64,000 bases of DNA, from the NCBI RefSeq assembly GCF_001687365.1, contig NZ_LGLV01000007.1, positions 124,001-188,000 of the forward strand, in the 5' to 3' direction. The DNA is from Pararhizobium polonicum (GTDB lineage Bacteria > Pseudomonadota > Alphaproteobacteria > Rhizobiales > Rhizobiaceae). The notes beneath the pieces were generated by a model, which made no database searches, was not told the DNA's origin, and saw only the letters and a list, made by a program, of their open reading frames with translations. The position numbers were made by a program, and so were the translations under genes. Below, piece by piece: positions 24,594 through 33,507 of this stretch. The stretch's first letter is position 1. Every line of letters begins with the position of its first letter.

Positions 24594-26051
24594 TTATTTG
24601 CCGCTGCCAACCATCGAAGCCGCCACCTGGCCGGCAACCTTCAAACGCTGGCGCACGACCGAACGGCCGAGGATCGCCATCGAGTCGAACAGCGGCAGCG
24701 AGCGGGTCGAGCCGGAGACGGCCACGAACAGCGGTGCGACGATGACCTTCAGCTTCTTGCCCATGCGGTCTGCAATCGCCCGCAGTTCAGCCTCGATCGC
24801 TTCGACATTCCATTCGAGGATCTTTTCCAGATCCGGCTGGACGGTGTTGAAGATCTCGACCAGCTCTTCCGGCGTCGATTTGACCTTGGCGAAGGACGAT
24901 GCGTCCAGCCCGAGATCGGACTTGAACAGGAAGCCCGCCAGATCCGGCAGTTCGCCGAGCTTGGAAATGCGCGACTGCGAGAGCTTGAGGCCCTGCTTGA
25001 TGCGGTCGTTTTCCATCGCCCAGGAGAGCACGCGGGCGGCGAATTCGTCTTCGCTCAAACCTTCGCGCAGCCAGCGGCCGTTCAGCCAGTCGAGCTTCTG
25101 GATATCGAAGATCGCACCGGCCTTGGAGAGGTTGGCCGGATCGAATTTTTCGGCGAGCTGATCCATGGTCAGCATTTCCTCGCCTTCTGCGATCTGGATG
25201 AAGAACAGGCCGAGGAAGTTCATCAGCGCTTCGGGCAGGTAGCCGAGCGCGGTGTAGTAGGAGATCGAGGTCGGGTTCTTGCGCTTCGACAGCTTCGACT
25301 TGTCGGCATTGCGCATCAGCGACAGATGCATGAACACCGGCGGCTCGAGACCGAGATACTGGTAGATCAGGATGTGCTTGGGCACCGAGGACAGCCATTC
25401 CTCGCCACGCGCCACATGGGTGATCTTCATCAGATGGTCGTCGACGACATTGGCCATGTGATAGGTGGGCATGCCGTCGGCCTTGAGCAGGACCTGCATG
25501 TCGACCGCATCCCACGGGATATCGACTTCGCCATAGACGCCGTCGACGAACTTGCAGGAGCCCTCGGTCGGGATCTTCATGCGCACGACATGGGGTTCGC
25601 CGCTGGCGACGCGGGCCGTGACTTCTTCCGCCGAGATATGCAGGCAGAGGCCGTCATATTTCGGCGGCTTGCCGGCGGCGCGCTGGGCTTCGCGCATTTC
25701 CGTCAGCCGTTCGGGCGTGCAGAAACAGCGGAAGCCGTGGCCGGCGTCGACGATCTGTTCGACGAAGGGCTTGTAGAGATCCTTGCGGTCGCTCTGGCGA
25801 TAGGGGCCGTAGGGGCCGCCGATATCCGGGCCTTCCGACCATTTCAGGCCGCACCATTTCAGCGCGTCGAGAACCTTCGTTTCGAACTCGGGCGTCGAGC
25901 GGGTCGCATCCGTGTCTTCGATGCGCAGGATGAATTCGCCACCCTGTTTCTGCGCGAAGAGATAGTTGAACAGCGCGATATAGGCGGTGCCGACATGGGG
26001 TTCGCCGGTGGGGGAAGGTGCGATGCGCACCCGGACTGGTCTGTCTGTCAT
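24594..26051 (-). CDS. gltX: Glutamyl-tRNA synthetase
   Basis: GluRS charges tRNA-Glu (and in genomes lacking GlnRS also tRNA-Gln). The ATG at 26051 yields 485 residues starting MTDRPVRVRIAPSPTG; the class I HIGH-type motif is PHVGTA just after it and the KMSKS-type motif is KLSKRK near residue 245. The DTDATRS segment and a C-terminal anticodon-binding helical domain are present. The frame continues upstream to 26222 without family residues. A CFCTPERL segment is seen near residue 113. Copy 1 of the palindromic repeat follows the stop. Confidence 0.95.
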   Translation of the reverse strand: MTDRPVRVRIAPSPTGEPHVGTAYIALFNYLFAQKQGGEFILRIEDTDATRSTPEFETKVLDALKWCGLKWSEGPDIGGPYGPYRQSDRKDLYKPFVEQIVDAGHGFRCFCTPERLTEMREAQRAAGKPPKYDGLCLHISAEEVTARVASGEPHVVRMKIPTEGSCKFVDGVYGEVDIPWDAVDMQVLLKADGMPTYHMANVVDDHLMKITHVARGEEWLSSVPKHILIYQYLGLEPPVFMHLSLMRNADKSKLSKRKNPTSISYYTALGYLPEALMNFLGLFFIQIAEGEEMLTMDQLAEKFDPANLSKAGAIFDIQKLDWLNGRWLREGLSEDEFAARVLSWAMENDRIKQGLKLSQSRISKLGELPDLAGFLFKSDLGLDASSFAKVKSTPEELVEIFNTVQPDLEKILEWNVEAIEAELRAIADRMGKKLKVIVAPLFVAVSGSTRSLPLFDSMAILGRSVVRQRLKVAGQVAASMVGSGK

Positions 26052-26230
26052 GATCCTGGCCCGTGCTTTACGTGCTTTCGGCCTTCCTGCCGGGGAGGGA
26101 TATCCGGACGCGAAGGCGCATGCTTTTAAGGGAAGGAAGTGCCCGATCGATGCCTGAAACGGCAGAAAATACCGGAAATTCCATATGGCTGGCGTGAGAC
26201 CATATTCAAAAGGGCGCGTCAAGGAAAACT

Positions 26231-26258
26231 GCGGCCCGGGACTGCTGTCCCGGGCCGC
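26231..26258 (-). terminator. Terminator of the terC gene
   Basis: A perfect 11-bp GC-rich stem (GCGGCCCGGGA at 26231-26241 with TCCCGGGCCGC at 26248-26258) with a 6-base loop lies 24 bases past the terC stop, followed on the minus strand by AGTTTTCC. On the plus strand TTCATTTTG follows. Confidence 0.7.
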
Positions 26259-26282
26259 TTCATTTTGCGATACCCAGCCCGA

Positions 26283-27020
26283 TCAGGGCTTTGATGCCTT
26301 GTCTTTCTGCCGTTTGCGGCGTGACAGCATGTTGAGCACCTCGACCAGCGCCGAGAAGGCCATCGCCGCGTAGACGTAACCCTTCGGAACATGGAAGCCC
26401 ATGCCTTCGGCAATCAGCGTCGTGCCGATCATCAGCAGGAAGCCGAGGGCCAGCATGACGATGGTCGGGTTCCTTTCGATGAAGCGGGCAAGCGGCCCGG
26501 ATGCCACGAGCATAACGGTCACTGCGAAGATGACGGAAACGATCATGATCGGAAGATGCGGGGTCATGCCGACGGCTGTGATGATGCTATCGATCGAGAA
26601 GACGAGGTCGAGGACCAGAATCTGGCCGATGGCGGCAGCGAAGGTGGTGGTGCCGGCCTTGGCAAGCGCATCCTCTTCATGATCCACCGGATCGACGGTA
26701 TGATGGATTTCCTTCGTCGCCTTCCAGACAAGGAAGAGACCACCGGCAACAAGGATCATGTCCTTCCAGGAATAGCCGTGTCCGAAGAGGTCAAATACCG
26801 GCTCGGTCAGCTGAACAATCCATGCGACGGTTCCCAGCAGCCCAAGCCGCATGAGCAATGCCAGCCCGATGCCGATACGACGCGCCTTTTCGCGGTTTTC
26901 CGCTGGCAGCTTGTTGGTGAGGATCGAGATAAAGATGAGATTGTCGATGCCAAGCACGACTTCCATCACGATCAGCGTGATGAGGGCGATCCAGGCAGTG
27001 GGATCTTGCATGAGGAGCAT
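26283..27020 (-). CDS. TerC family integral membrane protein
   Basis: A 245-residue polytopic protein of the TerC family (about seven hydrophobic segments). The family motifs are [18 protein letters not shown] near the start and [15 protein letters not shown] in the second half, each with acidic residues in helices thought to bind metal ions. The start at 27020 ([13 protein letters not shown]) has a GCAGGA site at good spacing; an ATG at 27032 in the same frame does not. TerC relatives are linked to manganese export or membrane-protein metalation, but the role here is an inference from family. Confidence 0.88.
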   Translation of the reverse strand: MLLMQDPTAWIALITLIVMEVVLGIDNLIFISILTNKLPAENREKARRIGIGLALLMRLGLLGTVAWIVQLTEPVFDLFGHGYSWKDMILVAGGLFLVWKATKEIHHTVDPVDHEEDALAKAGTTTFAAAIGQILVLDLVFSIDSIITAVGMTPHLPIMIVSVIFAVTVMLVASGPLARFIERNPTIVMLALGFLLMIGTTLIAEGMGFHVPKGYVYAAMAFSALVEVLNMLSRRKRQKDKASKP

Positions 27021-27228
27021 AATGTCCTGCATCGGGGGGTCGTTCCTTCCTCGATTCAAAGGGCACATAAGGGAAAACCGCGCAGCCGGTGGGCAGCGCG
27101 GGTGTGTTTAACATTTCTTATGTAAGAGGAAATGGCGGCAAGGCAAGCGATGAAGGCCGCTCAAATGGGCGGCGATACTGTTAACTCTTCATGGGAAGCC
27201 AGATTTCGGACGGCCTATGCTGCCGCTT

Positions 27229-27933
27229 TCAGGCCGTTTTGGCCTGCCGTGCTCCATATGCGGCCATGAAGACGCGAACGGCGCCGGTGATGACCCGATC
27301 GATTTCCTCCGGCGACGGTGGCGTCTCCATGGTTCCGAACAGGCGAAACTTGAAGAAGCCGCCACTGGAGAGATCGAGAAACTGGCCCGCCGCCAGGTCA
27401 AGGTCATCGATTTCCAGGTTGCCGATATCGACCTGATGCTTCAGGAATTCCTGCATCACCGTTCGCAGGTTTTCCGGTCCCTTGAAGAAGCGCTGGCACA
27501 GAGCGGGCATGCGATCGCGAACCCCGAGAACGGTGCGCATCGCGTTGATGACCTTGTCTGCGGTCATGTGCGTGACGAAGCTGACGCCGAATTTATACAG
27601 GCCGGCTTCGACATCTTCATGGGCGGCCAGCACTGTGCGAACCGTCGCCAGGAAAAGCGCGCGCTCGGCTTCGATCATCGCCGAAAACAGGTCTTCCTTG
27701 TTGGCGAAATAGACGTAGATGGTGCCCTTGGAGACGCCGGCTTCCCGGGTGATATCGTTCATGCTGGCGGCGTCGAAGCCGACGCTCATGAACACGCGCT
27801 TGGCACCCTCGAGGATCTGGTCGCGTTTTGCCGGATCTTCGCCCGCGGCCCGGCGTCCGGAAAGAGAATATGGTCCGGCGGGACAGCTGTCGCTGCCTGT
27901 GGTTTCCATCAACTTTTCGTCCTGTCCGGGCAT
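27229..27933 (-). CDS. TetR family repressor, divergent from the EmrAB-like pump
   Basis: A 234-residue TetR regulator. The helix-turn-helix lies at about residues 45-80 (ITREAGVSKGTIYVYFANKEDLF), and a C-terminal ligand-binding domain follows with a TetR_C-like VRVFMAAYG tail. A long 30-residue N-terminal extension is Ser/Gly-rich; an in-frame ATG at 27909 could be the true start. Two dyads (27956-27971 and 28011-28031) stand between this gene and the pump genes, so it probably represses both directions and is released by a pump substrate. Confidence 0.9.
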   Translation of the reverse strand: MPGQDEKLMETTGSDSCPAGPYSLSGRRAAGEDPAKRDQILEGAKRVFMSVGFDAASMNDITREAGVSKGTIYVYFANKEDLFSAMIEAERALFLATVRTVLAAHEDVEAGLYKFGVSFVTHMTADKVINAMRTVLGVRDRMPALCQRFFKGPENLRTVMQEFLKHQVDIGNLEIDDLDLAAGQFLDLSSGGFFKFRLFGTMETPPSPEEIDRVITGAVRVFMAAYGARQAKTA

Positions 27934-27955
27934 TCTTGTCTCGTCGTTAACTTTT

Positions 27956-27971
27956 CGAACCGATCGGTTCG
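27956..27971. promoter_or_regulatory. Putative TetR operator 1 (perfect 16-bp palindrome)
   Basis: CGAACCGATCGGTTCG is a perfect palindrome, 23 bases upstream of the regulator start. The GAACCG half-site recurs in operator 2. Autoregulation is inferred from position. Confidence 0.75.
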
Positions 27972-28010
27972 ATTCCTCTTGATATGAGGTCGAATTCGCA
28001 TTATGTCAAT

Positions 28011-28031
28011 CGAACTGAACGGTTCGGTTCG
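28011..28031. promoter_or_regulatory. Putative TetR operator 2 (21-bp imperfect dyad)
   Basis: CGAACTGAAC, then G, then GTTCGGTTCG forms a near-palindrome with matching CGAAC half-sites to operator 1, 31 bases before the pump gene start. One mismatched pair and a central base break the symmetry. It is well placed to block the rightward promoter. Confidence 0.7.
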
Positions 28032-28061
28032 AATTTCCCATATAAGGGCTGGTAGTGCAAT

Positions 28062-29288
28062 ATGTCAGTTTCAAGCAAATCCGGTGCTGCGCACGTCCGC
28101 CCCGTTGGTGATGATTTCGAAGCGCCGCAGGAACAGGACTTGACGCCTGAAGCCAAGGGCGCAGGCGAGCCTGCTGCCGAGGCGCAAGCCGCGCCGCAGG
28201 TTGCCGTGGCCGAAGAAAAGCCAGCCCCGAAGCGCCGCAAACTGGTGATGCCGGTGATCGTGATTGCCGCGCTGGCCGCTGGCGGCTGGTACGGTTATCA
28301 GTGGTGGACCAACGGCCGTTTCATGATCTCGACCGACGATGCCTATATCGGTGGCGATATCGCGTCGATCTCGCCGAAGGTTTCCGGCTATATCGAAAAG
28401 GTCAATGTCGTTGCCAACCAGCACGTCAAGGCCGGCGATGCGCTGATCACGCTCGACAAGGAAGATTACAGAATTGCCGCCGACCAGGCGCAGGCACAGA
28501 TCGACACCGAAAAGCTGTCGCTGCAGCGTTTCGATGCGCAGATTGCCGGTGCCAAGGCCAGCGTGCAGCAGGCGCAGGCACAGAAAACTGCCCTTGAGGC
28601 GGCCGTCCGGGGTGCCGAAACCACGCTCGCGCGTGCCAGCGACCTCCAGTCAAAGGCCGTCGGTACGGTCGCCTCTCTCGACAGCGCGCAGGTTGCCCTC
28701 GATCAGGCCAAGGCCAACCTGATCGGCGGCGATGCCAATATCGTTGCCGCCAATGCCAATGTCGCCGTGCTGACCGCGCAGCGTGCCGAAGCCGAAAGCA
28801 CCATCCGGTCGCTGCAGCTCGCCCACGACAAGGCCGTGCGCGATCTGGGCTTTACCGTCCTGAAAGCGCCCTATGACGGCATCATCGGCAATCTTGCGGT
28901 GCAGGACGGCGACCTCGTCTCCGCCGGCCAGCGCCTGGCTGCTCTGGTTCCGGTCGATCAGCTGTATATCGATGCCAATTTCAAGGAAACGCAGATCGCC
29001 CATATGGTGCCGGGCTCGAAGGTCAACATCCATGTGGATGCCTTCGACGAAGAGCCGATCGTCGGCACAGTCCAGTCGATCTCGCCGGCCTCCGGCTCGG
29101 TGTTCTCGCTGCTGCCTGCCGAAAACGCCACGGGCAATTTCACCAAGGTGATCCAGCGCGTTCCGGTGCGCATCGTGTTCCCGAAGGATGTGCTGGACAG
29201 CGGCCGGTTGCGCGCGGGTCTCAGCGTTGTCGTCGATGTCGATACGCGCACGGCGCCGAAGACGCAGGATACCGCGGCGACGCAGTAA
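28062..29288 (+). CDS. HlyD/EmrA-type membrane fusion protein
   Basis: The periplasmic adaptor of a tripartite efflux pump, 408 residues. A 60-residue Pro/Ala/Glu-rich cytoplasmic tail precedes one transmembrane helix (LVMPVIVIAALAAGGWYGY, about 62-80). The biotinyl-lipoyl half motifs (TDDAYIGGDIASISPKVSGYIEKV and later APYDGIIGNLAVQDGDLV) flank a long coiled-coil hairpin rich in Gln/Ala (KASVQQAQAQKTALEAAV). It is the EmrA type by its TDDAY motif. The pump gene follows after 176 bases. Likely repressed by the TetR protein at 27229. Confidence 0.92.
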   Translation: MSVSSKSGAAHVRPVGDDFEAPQEQDLTPEAKGAGEPAAEAQAAPQVAVAEEKPAPKRRKLVMPVIVIAALAAGGWYGYQWWTNGRFMISTDDAYIGGDIASISPKVSGYIEKVNVVANQHVKAGDALITLDKEDYRIAADQAQAQIDTEKLSLQRFDAQIAGAKASVQQAQAQKTALEAAVRGAETTLARASDLQSKAVGTVASLDSAQVALDQAKANLIGGDANIVAANANVAVLTAQRAEAESTIRSLQLAHDKAVRDLGFTVLKAPYDGIIGNLAVQDGDLVSAGQRLAALVPVDQLYIDANFKETQIAHMVPGSKVNIHVDAFDEEPIVGTVQSISPASGSVFSLLPAENATGNFTKVIQRVPVRIVFPKDVLDSGRLRAGLSVVVDVDTRTAPKTQDTAATQ

Positions 29289-29309
29289 GCCGCTCTGCCG
29301 TTTCGATGG

Positions 29310-29333
29310 GCCGCGCCCTTGTTCGGGCGCGGC
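29310..29333 (+). terminator. Intercistronic hairpin between the EmrA-like and EmrB-like genes
   Basis: A perfect 9-bp stem (GCCGCGCCC with GGGCGCGGC, loop TTGTTC) followed by GTTTCGG, 21 bases after the adaptor stop. It may be an attenuator that makes pump mRNA less abundant than adaptor mRNA. Confidence 0.5.
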
Positions 29334-29464
29334 GTTTCGGCTGTCGGCATCGGATCTGCCGCTGCCGCGATGACCGGTGCCGGACAATGCAGGATGCATC
29401 CTTTTTCATGATCACGATGGCCGTTCCGTTCGTCTGAACGTGGACTGCGCCAGGAGCAAAGCCG

Positions 29465-31069
29465 ATGGCTGCCACTGTTACTACCGGTAGGATGTCCCCC
29501 CCATCCGTTCCTGCCGCCGGCGCGGAAGAGCGGATGGATCCCAAGCGCCTGATCGCCTTCTTCGCAATGGTGTTCGGCATGTTCATGTCGATCCTCGACA
29601 TCCAGATCGTCTCGGCATCGCTGGCGGAAATCCAGGCGGGCTTGAGCGCCGGCTCGGACGAGGTCGCCTGGGTGCAGACGGCCTATCTGATCGCCGAGGT
29701 CATCATGATCCCGCTATCCGGCACATTGGCCCGCATCGTCTCCACGCGGGTGCTGTTCTCGGTGTCGGCCGCGGGCTTCACATTGGCCAGCGCGCTTGCG
29801 GCGACGGCCACGAACATCGACCAGATGATCGTCTACCGGGCCCTGCAGGGGTTCATCGGCGGCGGCATGATCCCGTCCGTCTTTGCGGCCGCCTTTACGA
29901 TCTTCCCGCCCTCCAAGCGCAGCATCGTCTCGCCGATCATCGGCCTGGTCGCAACGCTGGCGCCGACCATCGGTCCGACCGTCGGCGGCTATCTCAGCCA
30001 TGCGTTTTCCTGGCACTGGCTGTTCCTGGTCAACATCATTCCCGGCATCATCGTCACCATCGTCACCTGGAATTTCATCGATTTCGACAAGCCGGAACTG
30101 AGCCTGTTCAAGAAGTTCGACTGGTGGGGGCTGCTGTCGATGGCGGTCTTTCTCGGCACGCTGGAATATGTGCTGGAGGAAGGCAACAAGAACGACTGGT
30201 TCAGTGACGAAACGATCTTCCTGGCTGCCGTCGCATCCGGGATCGGCGCGCTGGTCTTCTTCTACCGTGCCTTCAAGGTCGATTTCCCCATTGTCGATCT
30301 CAGGGCCTTCGCCAATCGAAACTTTGCGTTCGGGTCGCTGTTTTCCTTCGTCATGGGTATCGGGCTCTACGGGCTGACCTATCTCTATCCGGTCTATCTG
30401 GGCCGGATCCGGGGTTATGATTCGCTGATGATCGGCGAGACGATGTTCGTGTCGGGGCTTGCGATGTTCTGCACGGCGCCGATCGCGGGCAAGGTGTCGA
30501 CCAAGCTCGATCCGCGCATCATGATGGCCATCGGCTTTGCCAGCTTTGCCGGGGGCACCTGGATGATGAGCTCGCTGACGGCCGACTGGGATTTCTACGA
30601 GCTGCTGCTGCCGCAGATCCTGCGCGGTTTCGGGCTGATGATGTGCATGGTGCCGATCAACAACGTCGCGCTCGGTACGCTGTCGCCCGCCCGTATCCGC
30701 GGCGCCTCCGGTCTCTTCAACCTGACGCGTAACCTCGGCGGTGCGGTCGGGCTGGCGGCGATCAACACGATCCTGACGCAGCGCCAGGAGGAACACTACG
30801 CCCGGCTGCAGGAACATGTGCAATGGGGCAATCCGGCCGCCATGGATCAGCTCAACAACATGATCGCGAAATACAATGCGCACGGTCTCGACGGTGCGAC
30901 GATCGCGATCCAGAAACTGTCCGGCATGGTCACCCAGCAAGCGGTGATCCTGTCGTTCATCGATGTGTTCCTGATCCTCACCGGCCTTTTCGGCAGTCTG
31001 GTCGTCTGCGCCTTCCTGATCAAGAAACCGCAGGCGGCACCGACCGGCGGCGGTGGCGGCGGCCACTAG
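29465..31069 (+). CDS. EmrB/QacA-type MFS multidrug transporter (DHA2)
   Basis: A 534-residue drug:H+ antiporter with about 14 transmembrane segments. Features of DHA2 pumps are the first-helix motif MSILDIQIVSASLAEIQAGL, WVQTAYLIAEVIMIPLSG (motif D1-like), the motif C region GLVATLAPTIGPTVGGYLS, and the late segment RGASGLFNLTRNLGGAVGLA. It should pair with the adaptor at 28062; an outer-membrane channel is needed, and none is adjacent. A terminator sits 58 bases after the stop. Substrate is unknown. Confidence 0.92.
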   Translation: MAATVTTGRMSPPSVPAAGAEERMDPKRLIAFFAMVFGMFMSILDIQIVSASLAEIQAGLSAGSDEVAWVQTAYLIAEVIMIPLSGTLARIVSTRVLFSVSAAGFTLASALAATATNIDQMIVYRALQGFIGGGMIPSVFAAAFTIFPPSKRSIVSPIIGLVATLAPTIGPTVGGYLSHAFSWHWLFLVNIIPGIIVTIVTWNFIDFDKPELSLFKKFDWWGLLSMAVFLGTLEYVLEEGNKNDWFSDETIFLAAVASGIGALVFFYRAFKVDFPIVDLRAFANRNFAFGSLFSFVMGIGLYGLTYLYPVYLGRIRGYDSLMIGETMFVSGLAMFCTAPIAGKVSTKLDPRIMMAIGFASFAGGTWMMSSLTADWDFYELLLPQILRGFGLMMCMVPINNVALGTLSPARIRGASGLFNLTRNLGGAVGLAAINTILTQRQEEHYARLQEHVQWGNPAAMDQLNNMIAKYNAHGLDGATIAIQKLSGMVTQQAVILSFIDVFLILTGLFGSLVVCAFLIKKPQAAPTGGGGGGH

Positions 31070-31126
31070 CGATACAATCACCGGACAGGCCTTCGACCTG
31101 TACGTTCCGCCAGTCATCGGTCACAA

Positions 31127-31156
31127 TGCCCTGAAGACAACACTTCAGGGCATTTT
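31127..31156 (+). terminator. Intrinsic terminator after the efflux pump gene
   Basis: A perfect 10-bp stem (TGCCCTGAAG at 31127-31136 with CTTCAGGGCA at 31143-31152, loop ACAACA) followed by TTTT. The stem ends seven bases before the ATG of the next gene, and its right arm carries the AGGG that would be that gene's ribosome-binding site. Confidence 0.85.
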
Positions 31157-31158
31157 GC

Positions 31159-32292
31159 ATGAACGACCGCACATTCCTCCCGCTGTCCAGGCGCGCGCTT
31201 CTCACCAATATCCTGAGCTTCGGCGTGGTGTCGTCCGTCCGGCCGGTGTTTGCCGCGACGGCAGCGAAGTCGCCTTGGCCGCCGATCGATGCGACGTTCC
31301 TGTTCACGGCCGATGTCCACACCTGCCTCGTCTCCGGCGGTACGCTGAGCCCGAATTGCGAGCAGGAGGGGAAGACCGACGCCAACCTTCTCCGGCACGT
31401 GGCGGCGGTCAATCGTATCGCGGAGTTTGACTGGCCAGCGGAAATCGGCGGCGTGGCGACCGGGCTTGCCGGTGCGGGCCAGAAAATCGCCACGCCGCTC
31501 GGCATCGTCATCGGCGGCGACATGACCGATGATGGCGGCGGCCAGGTCAAGGTTCCCGGCGAGGGGCATCAGCTGCTGCAGTTCTCCAGCCGCTACCAGC
31601 AGGGCGTCGGGCCCGACCGGGTGCATTTCCCGGTCTATAACGGCCTTGGCAACCACGATCTCGATCAGGACGGCATGCCGCCGCATATCGACTGGTACCG
31701 CCGTGAACTGCGCGATTATGTCGAGCTCAATCACCGCCAGACGGTGTTCTACAAGCCGCCGGTGGCGGTCGCGAACTACGATATCGAATCCGACAACTAT
31801 TCCTGGGATTGGGGCGGACTGCATCTGGTGCAGCTGCAGCGTTTCGGCGGTGACACCACCAAGGGGGCGATCGGCGGGCTGGAATGGCTCGGGCAGGACC
31901 TTGCCGCGTCGGCTGCCGACGGCCGGCCGGTGGTGTTGTTCCAGCACTATGGCTGGGACGCCTTTTCGCTGGAGAAATGGGATTCGGCGAAATCGACCTT
32001 CGACGATGAAGGCTCCGGCCACGCCCATTGGTGGAGCGACGACGACCGGGCGGCATTGCTGGCGGTCCTGAAGGGGTACAATGTCGTCGGTCTGTTTCAC
32101 GGGCATGAGCATGATACGCCGATGATCTACAAGCAGGGCGATCTCGATCTGTTCAAGCCGATCGCCACCTACAAGGGCGGTTTTGCGCTCGCGCGCATCA
32201 CTGCGGATTATATGGATGTGGTCCTTGCACAGGCGCAGGGAGATGCCGGGGATGTGACCTTTCTCAAGGCTTTCAGCAAACGGCTCGGCTGA
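31159..32292 (+). CDS. Exported calcineurin-like metallophosphoesterase
   Basis: A 377-residue phosphoesterase. A signal peptide is likely: SRRALLTN then a hydrophobic stretch to PVFAATA, with twin arginines that could make it a Tat substrate. Metallophosphatase motifs are TADVH (near residue 52), GGDMTDDGG, GLGNHDLD, FQHYGWD and GHEHD, in the usual order D-H / GD / GNHD / H / GHxH. Substrate is unknown. The ATG lies directly behind a terminator hairpin that contains its only Shine-Dalgarno candidate. Confidence 0.85.
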   Translation: MNDRTFLPLSRRALLTNILSFGVVSSVRPVFAATAAKSPWPPIDATFLFTADVHTCLVSGGTLSPNCEQEGKTDANLLRHVAAVNRIAEFDWPAEIGGVATGLAGAGQKIATPLGIVIGGDMTDDGGGQVKVPGEGHQLLQFSSRYQQGVGPDRVHFPVYNGLGNHDLDQDGMPPHIDWYRRELRDYVELNHRQTVFYKPPVAVANYDIESDNYSWDWGGLHLVQLQRFGGDTTKGAIGGLEWLGQDLAASAADGRPVVLFQHYGWDAFSLEKWDSAKSTFDDEGSGHAHWWSDDDRAALLAVLKGYNVVGLFHGHEHDTPMIYKQGDLDLFKPIATYKGGFALARITADYMDVVLAQAQGDAGDVTFLKAFSKRLG

Positions 32293-32396
32293 TATCCGGC
32301 AGCCCCTTGCGGGAAAACGAATGCCGCCCGGCGATCATGATAATTTTTGATTTACGTACATCAAATTTTCCTCTAAGGCTCTTTCCCGGAGGAACC

Positions 32397-33497
32397 ATGA
32401 GACCGACAGTTCACGATATTGCCGCCGCGGCAGGGGTCAGCCTTGCCACCGTCGATCGCGTTTTGAACCAGCGCGCCGGTGTCCGCACCGTGACGCGCGA
32501 AAAGGTCGAGCAGGCGATCGAGCGCATCGGCTATGTCCGCGACGTGGCGGCGGCCAATCTTGCCAAGAGCCGCGTCTATCCCTTCATTTTCATCCTGCCG
32601 TCCGGCGACAACTCCTTCATGCGCGGGCTTGAAGCGCAGGTACGTGCCGCGATCGGCCGTTCGCCGGTGGAGCGCACGGCGATTTCCATCGTCACTGTCC
32701 CGGCGTTCAATGTGGAGGCGCTGGTCGCGGCGCTGGATGCGGCCCGCGCGGCGTCTCCGGCCGGTGTGGCTGTTGTGGCGGTCGATTCGCCGGATGTCAT
32801 TGCCGCGGTCGATCGCCTTCGGGCGGCGCGCATCCCGGTGGTGACGCTGGTTTCCGATCTGGCGGGTTCCCTGCGCGATCATTTCGCCGGCGTCGACAAC
32901 ATCGCGGCGGGCCGCACGGCTGCAAGCCTGATGGGCCGCTTTCTGGGCGGCCGGTCGGGACCGGTGGCGGTGCTGGCCGGTTCCATGCTGGTGCGCGACC
33001 ATCGCGACCGGCTCGAGGGTTTTCGCGCGGTCATGAACGAGAGTTTTCCAGCCCATGCGCTGCTGCCTGTTCTCGAGGGACAGGACGATCCCGCCCTGGC
33101 GGAGCGGCTTGTCGGCGCGGCCTTTGCCGCATCGCCGGAGATCGCGGGCGTCTACAGCCTCGGCGCCGGCAATCGCGGCCTGATTGCCGCGCTGAAACGG
33201 CGGCAGAGCGGGCAGCCGGTCTGCGTGATCGCCCATGAACTGACGCAGCACACCCGGGCAGCGCTCAATGACGGGCTGATCGACGCGGTTCTCAATCAGG
33301 ACGGAGGACACGAGGTCCGCAGCGCCATCCGCGTGCTGAAGGCCAAGGCCGACGGCGTGGCGGTGATCGGCGCGCAGGAGCGTATCCGGCTCGACATCTT
33401 CCTCAAGGATAACCTGCCCTTCGATGAGGGCAGCGAAACAGACCTGCCCTTCGAGCAGGCCGGCAACCAGGAGCCCGGACAGGGCAGAGCAGACTAG
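32397..33497 (+). CDS. LacI family regulator, probably of xylBA
   Basis: A 366-residue LacI-type regulator: N-terminal helix-turn-helix TVHDIAAAAGVSLATVDRVLNQ and a periplasmic-binding-protein-like domain (AGVDNIAAGRTAASLMGRFLGG; GVYSLGAGNRGLIAAL). The effector domain is of the RbsB type, so a sugar ligand is likely. The ATG has a strong GGAGGAACC site; the frame continues upstream to 32307. xylB starts 11 bases after the stop, so it seems to be the first gene of a regulator-xylB-xylA operon and may control it. Confidence 0.88.
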   Translation: MRPTVHDIAAAAGVSLATVDRVLNQRAGVRTVTREKVEQAIERIGYVRDVAAANLAKSRVYPFIFILPSGDNSFMRGLEAQVRAAIGRSPVERTAISIVTVPAFNVEALVAALDAARAASPAGVAVVAVDSPDVIAAVDRLRAARIPVVTLVSDLAGSLRDHFAGVDNIAAGRTAASLMGRFLGGRSGPVAVLAGSMLVRDHRDRLEGFRAVMNESFPAHALLPVLEGQDDPALAERLVGAAFAASPEIAGVYSLGAGNRGLIAALKRRQSGQPVCVIAHELTQHTRAALNDGLIDAVLNQDGGHEVRSAIRVLKAKADGVAVIGAQERIRLDIFLKDNLPFDEGSETDLPFEQAGNQEPGQGRAD

Positions 33498-33507
33498 GGA
33501 GACCATC

